A model generated the notes under the pieces. It saw only the letters and a program-made list of their open reading frames with translations. It had not been told where the DNA came from and did no database searches. Shown one piece after another: positions 30,001 through 45,000 of a stretch of 64,000 nucleotides of DNA (position 1 is its first letter; every line of letters begins with the position of its first letter). Location: NCBI GenBank assembly GCA_945643635.1, contig CALZFC010000293.1, positions 1-64,000 of the forward strand, given 5' to 3'. The translations under genes and the position numbers were made by a program. The DNA is from Allodiplogaster sudhausi (taxonomy: Eukaryota > Nematoda > Chromadorea > Rhabditida > Diplogasteridae).

Positions 30001-33000
30001 CTTGCTTAGTTTGAAGTCAATCGGATTCAAAAAAATTTTCGACATGGTCTTCAACCTAGTTCACGGACCATAATCTCCAAGCAAACTTGCGCTTTCTTAT
30101 TTTGGCTTTCGGATTCATCATCAAGGGACCCTGAAGACTATCCTAGCTTAGTTTGAAGTCAATCGGATTTAAAAAAAATTTCGACATGGTCTTCAAGCTA
30201 GTTCACGGACCATAATCTCCAAGCAAACTTGCGCTTTCTTATTTTGGCTTTCGGATTCATCATCAAGGGACCCTGAAGACTATCCTAGCTTAGTTTGAAG
30301 TCAATCGGATTCAAAAAAATTTCGACATGGTCTTCAAGCTAGTTCACGGAGTATAATCTCCAAGCAAACTTGCGCTTTCTTATTTTGATTTTCGGATTCA
30401 TCATCAAGGGACCCTGAAGACTATCCTTGCTTAGTTTGAAGTCAATCGGATTCAAAAAAAATTTCGACATGGTCTTCAAGCTAGTTCACGGACCATAATC
30501 TCCAAGCAAACTTGCGCTTTCTTATTTTGGCTTTCGGATTCATCATCAAGGGACCCAGAAGACTATAATTGCTTAGTTTGAAGTCAATCGGATTCAAAAA
30601 ATTTTTCGACATGGTAATCAAGCTAGTTCACGGACCATAATCTCCAAGCAAACTTGCGCTTTCTTATTTTGGCTTTCGGATTCATCATCAAGGGACCCTG
30701 AAGACTATCCTAGCTTAGTTTGAAGTCAATCGGATTCAAAAAAATTTTCGACATGGTCTTCAACCTAGTTCACAACAATAATCTCCAAGCAAACTTGCGC
30801 TTTCTTATTTTGGCTTTCGGATTCATCATCAAGGGACCCTGAAGACTATTATTGCTTAGTTTGAAGTCAATCGGATTCAAAAAAATTTTCGACATGGTCT
30901 TCAAGCTAGTTCACGGACCATAATCTCCAAGCAAACTTGCGCTTTCTTATTTTGGCTTTCGGATTCATCATCAAGGGACCCAGAAGACTATCCTTGCTTA
31001 GTTTGAAGTCAATCGGATTCAAAAAAATTTTCGACATGGTTTCAAGCTAGTTCACGGACCATAATCTCCAAGCAAACTTGCGCTTTCTTATTTTGGCTTT
31101 CGGATTCATCATCAAGGGACCCTGAAGACTATCCTTGCTTAGTTTGAAGTCAATCGGATTCAAAAACATTTTCGACATGGTCTTCAAGCTAGTTCACGGA
31201 CCATAATCTCCAAGCAAACTTGCGCTTTCTTATTTTGGCTTTCGGATTCATCATCAAGGGACCCAGAAGACTATAATTGCTTAGTTTGAAGTCAATCGGA
31301 TTCAAAAAAATTTCGACATGGTCTTCAAGCTAGTTCACGGACCATAATCTCCAAGCAAACTTGCGCTTTCTTATTTTGGCTTTCGGATTCATCATCAAGG
31401 GACCCTGAAGACTATCCTAGCTTAGTTTGAAGTCAATCGGATTCAAAAAAATTTTCGACATGGTCTTCAACCTAGTTCACAACAATAATCTCCAAGCAAA
31501 CTTGCGCTTTCTTATTTTGGTTTTCGGATTCATCATCAAGGGACCCTGAAGACTATCCTTGCTTAGTTTGAAGTCAATCGGATTCAAAAAATTTTCGACA
31601 TGGTCTTCAACCTAGTTCACAACAATAATCTCCAAGCAAACTTGCGCTTTCTTATTTTGGCTTTCGGATTCATCATCAAGGGACCCTGAAGACTATCCTT
31701 GCTTAGTTTGAAGTCAATCGGATTCAAAAAAATTTTCGACATGGTCTTCAACCTAGTTCACGGACCATAATCTCCAAGCAAACTTGCGCTTTCTTATTTT
31801 GGCTTTCGGATTCATCATCAAGGGACCCTGAAGACTATACTAGCTTAGTTTGAAGTCAATCGGATTTCAAAAAAATTTCGACATGGTCTTCAACCTAGTT
31901 CACGGACCATAATCTCCAAGCAAACTTGCGCTTTCTTATTTTGGCTTTATTATTCATCATCAAGGGACCCTGAAGACTATCCTTGCTTAGTTTGAAGTCA
32001 ATCGGATTCAAAAAAAATTTCGACATACTCTTCAAGCTAGTTCACGGAGTATAATCTCCAAGCAAACTTGCGCTTTCTTATTTTGGTTTTCGGATTCATC
32101 ATCAAGGGACCCTGAAGACTATCCTTGCTTAGTTTGAAGTCAATCGGATTCAAAAAAAATTTCGACATGGTCTTCAAGCTAGTTCACGGACCATAATCTC
32201 CAAGCAAACTTGCGCTTTCTTATTTTGGCTTTCGGATTCATCATCAAGGGACCCAGAAGACTATAATTGCTTAGTTTGAAGTCAATCGGATTCAAAAAAA
32301 TTTTCGACATGGTCTTCAAGCAAGTTCACGGACCATAATCTCCAAGAAACTTGCGCTTTCTTATTTTGGCTTTCGGATTCATCATCAAGGGACCCTGAAG
32401 ACTATCCTAGCTTAGTTTGAAGTCAATCGGATTCAAAAAAATTTTCGACATGGTCTTCAACCTAGTTCACAACAATAATCTCCAAGAAAACTTGCGCTTT
32501 CTTATTTTGGCTTTCGGATTCATCATCAAGGGACCCTGAAGACTATCCTAGCTTAGTTTGAAGTCAATCGGATTCAAAAAAATTTTCGACATGGTCTTCA
32601 ACCTAGTTCACAACAATAATCTCCAAGCAAACTTGCGCTTTCTTATTTTGGCTTTCGGATTCATCATCAAGGGACCCAGAAGACTATAATTGCTTAGTTT
32701 GAAGTCAATCGGATTCAAAAAATTTTTCGACATGGTAATCAAGCAAGTTTCACGGACCATAATCTCCAAGAAAACTTGCGCTTTCTTATTTTGGCTTTCG
32801 GATTCATCATCAAGGGACCCTGAAGACTATCCTAGCTTAGTTTGAAGTCAATCGGATTCAAAAAAATTTTCGACATGGTCTTCAACCTAGTTCACAACAA
32901 TAATCTCCAAGCAAACTTGCGCTTTCTTATTTTGGCTTTCGGATTCATCATCAAGGGACCCTGAAGACTATTATTGCTTAGTTTGAAGTCAATCGGATTC

Positions 33001-36000
33001 AAAAAAATTTTCGACATGGTCTTCAACCTAGTTCACGGACCATAATCTCCAAGCAAACTTGCGCTTTCTTATTTTGGCTTTCGGATTCATCATCAAGGGA
33101 CCCTGAAGACTATCCTTGCTTAGTTTGAAGTCAATCGGATTCAAAAAATTTCGACATACTCTTCAAGCTGTTCACGGACCATAATCTCCAAGCAAACTTG
33201 CGCTTTCTTATTTTGGCTTTCGGATTCATCATCAAGGGACCCTGAAGACTATCCTAGCTTAGTTTGAAGTCAATCGGATTCAAAAAAATTTTCGACATAC
33301 TCTTCAAGCTTGTTCACGGACCATAATCTCCAAGCAAACTTGCGCTTTCTTATTTTGGCTTTCGGATTCATCATCAAGGGACCCAGAAGACTATAATTGC
33401 TTAGTTTGAAGTCAATCGGATTCAAAAACATTTTCGACATGGTCTTCAACCTAGTTCACAACAATAATCTCCAAGCAAACTTGCGCTTTCTTATTTTGGC
33501 TTTCGGATTCATCATCAAGGGACCCTGAAGACTATCCTTGCTTAGTTTGAAGTCAATCGGATTCAAAAACATTTTCGACATGGTCTTCAACCTAGTTCAC
33601 AACCATAATCTCCAAGCAAACTTGCGCTTTCTTATTTTGGCTTTCGGATTCATCATCAAGGGACCCTGAAGACTATCCTTGCTTAGTTTGAAGTCAATCG
33701 GATTCAAAAAAATTTTCGACATGGTCTTCAAGCTAGTTCACTAACCATAATCTCCAAGCAAACTTGCTCTTTCTTATTTTGGCTTTCGGATTCATCATCA
33801 AGGGTCCCTGAAGACTATCCTTGCTTAGTTTGAAGTCAATCGAATTCAAAAATTTTTTCGACATGGTCATCAAGCAAGTTCACGGACCATAATCTCCAAG
33901 CAAACTTGCGCTTTCTTATTTTGGCTTTCGGATTCATCATCAAGGGACCCAGAAGACTATAATTGCTTAGTTTGAAGTCAATCGGATTCAAAAAAATTTC
34001 GACATGGTCTTCAAGCTTGTTCACGGACCATAATCTCCAAGCAAACTTGCGCTTTCTTATTTTGGCTTTCGGATTCATCATCAAGGGACCCTGAAGACTA
34101 TCCTAGCTTAGTTGAAGTCAATCGGATTCAAAAAAATTTTCGACATACTCTTCAAGCTTGTTCACGGACCATAATCTCCAAGCAAACTTGCGCTTTCTTA
34201 TTTTGGCTTTCGGATTCATCATCAAGGGACTATGAAGACTATCCTAGCTTAGTTTGAAGTCAATCGGATTCAAAAAAATTTTCGACATGGTCTTCAAGCA
34301 AGTTTCACGGACCATAATCTCCAAGAAAACTTGCGCTTTCTTATTTTGGCTTTCGGATTCATCATCAAGGGACCCTGAAGACTATCCTAGCTTAGTTTGA
34401 AGTCAATCGGATTCAAAAAAATTTTCGACATGGTCTTCAACCTAGTTCACAACAATAATCTCCAAGAAAACTTGCGCTTTCTTATTTTGGCTTTCGGATT
34501 CATCATCAAGGGACCCTGAAGACTATCCTAGCTTAGTTTGAAGTCAATCGGATTCAAAAAAATTTTCGACATGGTCTTCAACCTAGTTCACAACAATAAT
34601 CTCCAAGCAAACTTGCGCTTTCTTATTTTGGCTTTCGGATTCATCATCAAGGGACCCAGAAGACTATAATTGCTTAGTTTGAAGTCAATCGGATTCAAAA
34701 AATTTTCGACATGGTAAGCAAGCTAGTTCACGGACCATAATCTCCAAGAAAACTTGCGCTTTCTTATTTTGGCTTTCGGATTCATCATCAAGGGACCCTG
34801 AAGACTATCCTAGCTTAGTTTGAAGTCAATCGGATTCAAAAAAATTTTCGACATGGTCTTCAACCTAGTTCACAACAATAATCTCCAAGCAAACTTGCGC
34901 TTTCTTATTTTGGCTTTCGGATTCATCATCAAGGGACCCTGAAGACTATTATTGCTTAGTTTGAAGTCAATCGGATTCAAAAAAATTTTCGACATGGTCT
35001 TCAACCTAGTTCACGGACCATAATCTCCAAGCAAACTTGCTCTTTCTTATTTTGGCTTTCGGATTCATCATCAAGGGACCCTGAAGACTATCCTTGCTTA
35101 GTTTGAAGTCAATCGGATTCAAAAAAATTTCGACATGGTCTTCAAGCTAGTTCACGGACCATAATCTCCAAGCAAACTTGCGCTTTCTTATTTTGGCTTT
35201 CGGATTCATCATCAAGGGACCCTGAAGACTATCCTAGCTTAGTTTGAAGTCAATCGGATTCAAAAAAATTTTCGACATACTCTTCAAGCTAGTTCACGGA
35301 CCATAATCTATAAGCAAACTTGCGCTTTCTTATTTTGGCTTTCGGATTCATCATCAAGGGACCCAGAAGACTATAATTGCTTAGTTTGAAGTCAATCGGA
35401 TTCAAAAACATTTTCGACATGGTCTTCAACCTAGTTCACAACAATAATCTCCAAGCAAACTTGCGCTTTCTTATTTTGGCTTTCGGATTCATCATCAAGG
35501 GACCCTGAAGACTATCCTTGCTTAGTTTGAAGTCAATCGGATTCACAAACATTTTCGACATGGTCTTCAACCTAGTTCACAACCATAATCTCCAAGCAAA
35601 CTTGCGCTTTCTTATTTTGGCTTTCGGATTCATCATCAAGGGACCCTGAAGACTATCCTTGCTTAGTTTGAAGTCAATCGGATTCAAAAAAATTTTCGAC
35701 ATGGTCTTCAAGCTAGTTCACTAACCATAATCTCCAAGCAAACTTGCTCTTTCTTATTTTGGCTTTCGGATTCATCATCAAGGGTCCCTGAAGACTATCC
35801 TTGCTTAGTTTGAAGTCAATCGGATTCAAAAATTTTTTCGACATGGTCATCAAGCAAGTTCACGGACCATAATCTCCAAGCAAACTTGCGCTTTCTTATT
35901 TTGGCTTTCGGATTCATCATCAAGGGACCCAGAAGACTATAATTGCTTAGTTTGAAGTCAATCGGATTCAAAAAAATTTCGACATGGTCTTCAAGCTTGT

Positions 36001-39000
36001 TCACGGACCATAATCTCCAAGCAAACTTGCGCTTTCTTATTTTGGCTTTCGGATTCATCATCAAGGGACCCTGAAGACTATCCTAGCTTAGTTGAAGTCA
36101 ATCGGATTCAAAAAAATTTTCGACATACTCTTCAAGCTTGTTCACGGACCATAATCTCCAAGCAAACTTGCGCTTTCTTATTTTGGCTTTCGGATTCATC
36201 ATCAAGGGACCCTGAAGACTATCCTAGCTTAGTTTGAAGTCAATCGGATTCAAAAAAATTTTCGACATGGTAAGCAAGCAAGTTTCACGGACCATAATCT
36301 CCAAGAAAACTTGCGCTTTCTTATTTTGGCTTTCGGATTCATCATCAAGGGACCCTGAAGACTATCCTAGCTTAGTTTGAAGTCAATCGGATTCAAAAAA
36401 ATTTTCGACATGGTCTTCAACCTAGTTCACAACAATAATCTCCAAGCAAACTTGCGCTTTCTTATTTTGGCTTTCGGATTCATCATCAAGGGACCCTGAA
36501 GACTATTATTGCTTAGTTTGAAGTCAATCGGATTCAAAAAAATTTTCGACATGGTCTTCAACCTAGTTCACGGACCATAATCTCCAAGCAAACTTGCGCT
36601 TTCTTATTTTGGCTTTCGGATTCATCATCAAGGGACCCTGAAGACTATCCTTGCTTAGTTTGAAGTCAATCGGATTCAAAAAAATTTCGACATACTCTTC
36701 AAGCTGTTCACGGACCATAATCTCCAAGCAAACTTGCGCTTTCTTATTTTGGCTTTAGGATTCATCATCAAGGGACCCTGAAGACTATCCTAGCTTAGTT
36801 TGAAGTCAATCGGATTCAAAAAAATTTTCGACATACTCTTCAAGCTTGTTCACGGACCATAATCTCCAAGCAAACTTGCGCTTTCTTATTTTGGCTTTCG
36901 GATTCATCATCAAGGGACCCAGAAGACTATAATTGCTTAGTTTGAAGTCAATCGGATTCAAAAACATTTTCGACATGGTCTTCAACCTAGTTCACAACAA
37001 TAATCTCCAAGCAAACTTGCGCTTTCTTATTTTGGCTTTCGGATTCATTATCAAGGGACCCTGAAGACTATCCTTGCTTAGTTTGAAGTCAATCGGATTC
37101 ACAAACATTTTCGACATGGTCTTCAACCTAGTTCACAACCATAATCTCCAAGCAAACTTGCGCTTTCTTATTTTGGCTTTCGGATTCATCATCAAGGGAC
37201 CCTGAAGACTATCCTTGCTTAGTTTGAAGTCAATCGGATTCAAAAAAATTTTCGACATGGTCTTCAAGCTAGTTCACTAACCATAATCTCCAAGCAAACT
37301 TGCTCTTTCTTATTTTGGCTTTCGGATTCATCATCAAGGGTCCCTGAAGACTATCCTTGCTTAGTTTGAAGTCAATCGAATTCAAAAATTTTTTCGACAT
37401 GGTCATCAAGCAAGTTCACGGACCATAATCTCCAAGCAAACTTGCGCTTTCTTATTTTGGCTTTCGGATTCATCATCAAGGGACCCAGAAGACTATAATT
37501 GCTTAGTTTGAAGTCAATCGGATTCAAAAAAATTTCGACATACTCTTCAAGCTTGTTCACGGACCATAATCTCCAAGCAAACTTGCGCTTTCTTATTTTG
37601 GCTTTCGGATTCATCATCAAGGGACCCTGAAGACTATCCTAGCTTAGTTGAAGTCAATCGGATTCAAAAAAATTTTCGACATACTCTTCAAGCTTGTTCA
37701 CGGACCATAATCTCCAAGCAAACTTGCGCTTTCTTATTTTGGCTTTCGGATTCATCATCAAGGGACTATGAAGACTATCCTAGCTTAGTTTGAAGTCAAT
37801 CGGATTCAAAAAAATTTTCGACATGGTCTTCAAGCTAGTTCACGGACCATAATCTCCAAGCAAACTTGCGCTTTCTTATTTTGGCTTTCGGATTCATCAT
37901 CAAGGGACCCAGAAGACTATAATTGCTTAGTTTGAAGTCAATCGGATTCAAAAACATTTTCGACATGGTCTTCAACCTAGTTCACAACAATAATCTCCAA
38001 GCAAACTTGCGCTTTCTTATTTTGGCTTTCGGATTCATCATCAAGGGACCCTGAAGACTATCCTTGCTTAGTTTGAAGTCAATCGGATTCACAAACATTT
38101 TCGACATGGTCTTCAACCTAGTTCACAACCATAATCTCCAAGCAAACTTGCGCTTTCTTATTTTGGCTTTCGGATTCATCATTAAGGGTCCCTGAAGACT
38201 ATCCTTGCTTAGTTTGAAGTCAATCGGATTCAAAAAAATTTTCGACATGGTCTTCAAGCTAGTTCACTAACCATAATCTCCAAGCAAACTTGCGCTTTCT
38301 TATTTTGGCTTTCGGATTCATCATCAAGGGACCCTGAAGACTATCCTTGCTTAGTTTGAAGTCAATCGAATTCAAAAATTTTTTCGACATGGTCATCAAG
38401 CAAGTTCACGGACCATAATCTCCAAGCAAACTTGCGCTTTCTTATTTTGGCTTTCGGATTCATCATCAAGGGACCCTGAAGACTATCCTAGCTTAGTTGA
38501 AGTCAATCGGATTCAAAAAATTTTTCGACATACTCTTCAAGCTTGTTCACGGACCATAATCTCCAAGCAAACTTGCGCTTTCTTATTTTGGCTTTCGGAT
38601 TCATCATCAAGGGACCCAGAAGACTATAATTGCTTAGTTTGAAGTCAATCGGATTCAAACAAATTTTCGACATGGTTATCAAGCAAGTTCACGGACCATA
38701 ATCTCCAAGCAAACTTGCGCTTTCTTATTTTGGCTTTCGGATTCATCATCAAGGGACCCTGAAGACTATCCTAGCTTAGTTTGAAGTCAATCGGATTCAA
38801 AAACATTTTCGACATGGTCTTCAAGCTAGTTCACGGACCATAATCTCCAAGCAAACTTGCGCTTTCTTATTTTGGCTTTCGGATTCATCATCAAGGGACC
38901 CAGAAGACTATAATTGCTTAGTTTGAAGTCAATCGGATTCAAAAAAATTTCGACATTCTCTTCAAGCTGTTCACGGACCATAATCTCCAAGAAAACTTGC

Positions 39001-42000
39001 GCTTTCTTATTTTGGCTTTCGGATTCATCATCAAGGGACCTTGAAGACTATCCTAGCTTAGTTTGAAGTCAATCGGATTCAAAAAATTTTCGACATGGTC
39101 TTCAACCTAGTTCACAACAATAATCTCCAAGCAAACTTGCGCTTTCTTATTTTGGTTTTCGGATTCATCATCAAGGGACCCTGAAGACTATCCTTGCTTA
39201 GTTTGAAGTCAATCGGAATCAAAAACATTTTCGACATGGTCTTCAACCTAGTTCACAACAATAATCTCCAAGCAAACTTGCGCTTTCTTATTTTGGCTTT
39301 CGGATTCATCATCAAGGGACCCTGAAGACTATCCTAGCTTAGTTTGAAGTCAATCGGATTCAAAAAAATTTCGACATACTCTTCAAGCTAGTTCACGGAG
39401 TATAATCTCCAAGCAAACTTGCGCTTTCTTATTTTGGCTTTCGGATTCATCATCAAGGGACCCTGAAGACTATCCTTGCTTAGTTTGAAGTCAATCGGAT
39501 TCAAAAAAAATTTCGACATGGTCTTCAAGCTAGTTCACGGACCATAATCTCCAAGCAAACTTGCGCTTTCTTATTTTGGCTTTCGGATTCATCATCAAGG
39601 GACCCAGAAGACTATAATTGCTGAGTTTGAAGTCAATCGGATTCAAAAAATTTTTTTACATGGTAATCAAGCAAGTTCACGGACCATAATCTCCAAGAAA
39701 ACTTGCGCTTTCTTATTTTGGCTTTCGGATTCATCATCAAGGGACCCTGAAGACTATCCTAGCTTAGTTTGAAGTCAATCGGATTCAAAAAAATTTTCGA
39801 CATGGTCTTCAACCTAGTTCACAACAATAATCTCCAAGCAAACTTGCGCTTTCTTATTTTGGCTTTCGGATTCATCATCAAGGGACCCTGAAGACTATTA
39901 TTGCTTAGTTTGAAGTCAATCGGATTCAAAAAAATTTTCGACATGGTCTTCAACCTAGTTCACGGACCATAATCTCCAAGCAAACTTGCGCTTTCTTATT
40001 TTGGCTTTCGGATTCATCATCAAGGGTCCCTGAAGACTATCCTTGCTTAGTTTGAAGTCAATCGGATTCAAAAAAATTTCGACATGCTCTTTAAGCTTGT
40101 TCACGGACCATAATCTCCAAGCAAACTTGCGCTTTCTTATTTTGGCTTTCGGATTCATCATCAAGGGGCCCTGAAGACTATCCTAGCTTAGTTTGAAGTC
40201 AATCGGATTCAAAAAAATTTCGACATACTCTTCAAGCTTGTTCACGGACCATAATCTCCAAGCAAACTTGCGCTTTCTTATTTTGGCTTTCGGATTCATC
40301 ATCAAGGGACCCAGAAGACTATAATTGCTTAGTTTGAAGTCAATCGGATTCAAAAACATTTTCGACATGGTCTTCAACCTAGTTCACAACAATAATCTCC
40401 AAGCAAACTTGCGCTTTCTTATTTTGGCTTTCGGATTCATTATCAAGGGACCCTGAAGACTATCCTTGCTTAGTTTGAAGTCAATTGGATTCACAAACAT
40501 TTTCGACATGGTCTTCAACCTAGTTCACAACCATAATCTCCAAGCAAACTTGCGCTTTCTTATTTTGGCTTTCGGATTCATCATCAAGGGACCCTGAAGA
40601 CTATCCTTGCTTAGTTTGAAGTCAATCGGATTCAAAAAAATTTTCGACATGGTCTTCAAGCTAGTTCACTAACCATAATCTCCAAGCAAACTTGCTCTTT
40701 CTTATTTTGGCTTTCGGATTCATCATCAAGGGTCCCCGAAGACTATCCTTGCTTAGTTTGAAGTCAATCGAATTCAAAAATTTTTTCGACATGGTCATCA
40801 AGCAAGTTCACGGACCATAATCTCCAAGCAAACTTGCGCTTTCTTATTTTGGCTTTCGGATTCATCATCAAGGGACCCAGAAGACTATAATTGCTTAGTT
40901 TGAAGTCAATCGGATTCAAAAAAATTTCGACATACTCTTCAAGCTTGTTCACGGACCATAATCTCCAAGCAAACTTGCGCTTTCTTATTTTGGCTTTCGG
41001 ATTCATCATCAAGGGACCCTGAAGACTATCCTAGCTTAGTTGAAGTCAATCGGATTCAAAAAAATTTTCGACATACTCTTCAAGCTTGTTCACGGACCAT
41101 AATCTCCAAGCAAACTTGCGCTTTCTTATTTTGGCTTTCGGATTCATCATCAAGGGACCCAGAAGACTATAATTGCTTAGTTTGAGGTCAATCGGATTCA
41201 AACAAATTTTCGACATGGTTATCAAGCAAGTTCACGGACCATAATCTCCAAGCAAACTTGCGCTTTCTTATTTTGGCTTTCGGATTCATCATCAAGGGAC
41301 CCTGAAGACTATCCTAGCTTAGTTTGAAGTCAATCGGATTCAAAAACATTTTCGACATGGTCTTCAAGCTAGTTCACGGACCATAATCTCCAAGCAAACT
41401 TGCGCTTTCTTATTTTGGCTTTCGGATTCATCATCAAGGGACCCAGAAGACTATAATTGCTTAGTTTGAAGTCAATCGGATTCAAAAAAATTTCGACATA
41501 CTCTTCAAGCTGTTCACGGACCATAATCTCCAAGAAAACTTGCGCTTTCTTATTTTGGCTTTCGGATTCATCATCAAGGGACCCTGAAGACTATCCTAGC
41601 TTAGTTTGAAGTCAATCGGATTCAAAAAAATTTTCGACATGGTCTTCAACCTAGTTCACAACAATAATCTCCAAGCAAACTTGCGCTTTCTTATTTTGGT
41701 TTTCGGATTCATCATCAAGGGACCCTGAAGACTATCCTTGCTTAGTTTGAAGTCAATCGGATTCAAAAACATTTTCGACATGGTCTTCAACCTAGTTCAC
41801 AACAATAATCCCCAAGCAAACTTGCGCTTTCTTATTTTGGCTTTCGGATTCATCATCAAGGGACCCTGAAGACTATTATTGCTTAGTTTGAAGTCAATCG
41901 GATTCAAAAAAATTTTCGACATGGTCTTCAACCTAGTTCACGGACCATAATCTCCAAGCAAACTTGCTCTTTCTTATTTTGGCTTTCGGATTCATCATCA

Positions 42001-45000
42001 AGGGTCCCTGAAGACTATCCTTGCTTAGTTTGAAGTCAATCGAATTCAAAAAAATTTCGACATGCTCTTCAAGCTTGTTCACGGACCATAATCTCCAAGC
42101 AAACTTGCGCTTTCTTATTTTGGCTTTAGGATTCATCATCAAGGGGCCCTGAAGACTATCCTAGCTTAGTTTGAAGTCAATCGGATTCAAAAAAATTTCG
42201 ACATACTCTTCAAGCTTGTTCACGGACCATAATCTCCAAGCAAACTTGCGCTTTCTTATTTTGGCTTTCGGATTCATCATCAAGGGACCCAGAAGACTAT
42301 AATTGCTTAGTTTGAAGTCAATCGGATTCACAAACATTTTCGACATGGTCTTCAACCTAGTTCACAACCATAATCTCCAAGCAAACTTGCGCTTTCTTAT
42401 TTTGGCTTTCGGATTCATTATCAAGGGACCCTGAAGACTATCCTTGCTTAGTTTGAAGTCAATTGGATTCAAAAACATTTTCGACATGGTCTTCAACCTA
42501 GTTCACAACCATAATCTCCAAGCAAACTTGCGCTTTCTTATTTTGGCTTTCGGATTCATCATCAAGGGACCCTGAAGACTATCCTAGCTTAGTTTGAAGT
42601 CAATCGGATTCAAAAAAAATTTCGACATACTCTTCAAGCTTGTTCACGGACCATAATCTCCAAGCAAACTTGCGCTTTCTTATTTTGGCTTTCGGATTCA
42701 TCATCAAGGGATCCAGAAGACTATAATTGCTTAGTTTGAAGTCAATCGGATTCAAAAACATTTTCGACATGGTCTTCAAGCTAGTTCACGGACCATAATC
42801 TCCAAGCAAACTTGCGCTTTCTTATTTTGGCTTTCGGATTCATCATCAAGTGACCCAGAAGACTATAATTGCTTAGTTTGAAGTCAATCGGATTCAAAAA
42901 AATTTCGACATACTCTTCAAGCTGTTCACGGACCATAATCTCCAAGAAAACTTGCGCTTTCTTATTTTGGCTTTCGGATTCATCATCAAGGGACCTTGAA
43001 GACTATCCTAGCTTAGTTTGAAGTCAATCGGATTCAAAAAATTTTCGACATACTCTTCAAGCTGTTCACGGACCATAATCTCCAAGAAAACTTGCGCTTT
43101 CTTATTTTGGCTTTCGGATTCATCATCAAGGGACCCTGAAGACTATCCTAGCTTAGTTTGAAGTCAATCGGATTCAAAAAAATTTTCGACATGGTCTTCA
43201 ACCTAGTTCACAACAATAATCTCCAAGCAAACTTGCGCTTTCTTATTTTGGTTTTCGGATTCATCATCAAGGGACCCTGAAGACTATCCTTGCTTAGTTT
43301 GAAGTCAATCGGAATCAAAAACATTTTCGACATGGTCTTCAACCTAGTTCACAACAATAATCCCCAAGCAAACTTGCGCTTTCTTATTTTGGCTTTCGTA
43401 TTCATCATCAAGGGACCCTGAAGACTATTATTGCTTAGTTTGAAGTCAATCGGATTCAAAAATTTTCGACATGGTCTTCAACCTAGTTCACGGACCATAA
43501 TCTCCAAGCAAACTTGCTCTTTCTTATTTTGGCTTTCGGATTCATCATCAAGGGTCCCTGAAGACTATCCTTGCTTAGTTTGAAGTCAATCGAATTCAAA
43601 AAAATTTCGACATGCTCTTTAAGCTTGTTCACGGACCATAATCTCCAAGCAAACTTGCGCTTTCTTATTTTGGCTTTCGGATTCATCATCAAGGGGCCCT
43701 GAAGACTATCCTAGCTTAGTTTGAAGTCAATCGGATTCAAAAAAAATTTCTACATACTCTTCAAGCTTGTTCACGGACCATAATCTCCAAGCAAACTTGC
43801 GCTTTCTTATTTTGGCTTTCGGATTCATCATCAAGGGATCCAGAAGACTATAATTGCTTAGTTTGAAGTCAATCGGATTCAAAAACATTTTCGACATGGT
43901 CTTCAACCTAGTTCACAACAATAATCTCCAAGCAAACTTGCGCTTTCTTATTTTGGCTTTCGGATTCATTATCAAGGGACCCTGAAGACTATCCTTGCTT
44001 AGTTTGAAGTCAATTGGATTCACAAACATTTTCGACATGGTCTTCAACCTAGTTCACAACCATAATCTCCAAGCAAACTTGCGCTTTCTTATTTTGGCTT
44101 TCGGATTCATCATTAAGGGACCCTGAAGACTATCCTTGCTTAGTTTGAAGTCAATCGGATTCAAAAATTTTTTCGACATGGTCATCAAGCAAGTTCACGG
44201 ACCATAATCTCCAAGCAAACTTGCGCTTTCTTATTTTGGCTTTCGGATTCATTATCAAGGGACCCTGAAGACTATCCTTGCTTAGTTTGAAGTCAATTGG
44301 ATTCAAAAACATTTTCGACATGGTCTTCAACCTAGTTCACAACCATAATCTCCAAGCAAACTTGCGCTTTCTTATTTTGGCTTTCGGATTCATCATTAAG
44401 GGACCCTGAAGACTATCCTTGCTTAGTATGAAGTCAATCGAATTCAAAAAAATTTCGACATGCTCTTCAAGCTTGTTCACGGACCATAATCTCCAAGCAA
44501 ACTTGCGCTTTCTTATTTTCGCTTTAGGATTCATCATCAAGGGGCCCTGAAGACTATCCTAGCTTAGTTTGAAGTCAATCGGATTCAAAAAAATTTCTAC
44601 ATACTCTTCAAGCTTGTTCACGGACCATAATCTCCAAGCAAACTTGCGCTTTCTTATTTTGGCTTTCGGATTCATCATCAAGGGATCCAGAAGACTATAA
44701 TTGCTTAGTTTGAAGTCAATCGGATTCAAAAACATTTTCGACATGGTCTTCAAGCTAGTTCACGGACCATAATCTCCAAGCAAACTTGCGCTTTCTTATT
44801 TTGGCTTTCGGATTCATCATCAAGTGACCCAGAAGACTATAATTGCTTAGTTTGAAGTCAATCGGATTCAAAAAAATTTCGACATACTCTTCAAGCTGTT
44901 CACGGACCATAATCTCCAAGAAAACTTGCGCTTTCTTATTTTGGCTTTCGGATTCATCATCAAGGGACCTGAAGACTATCCTAGCTTAGTTTGAAGTCAA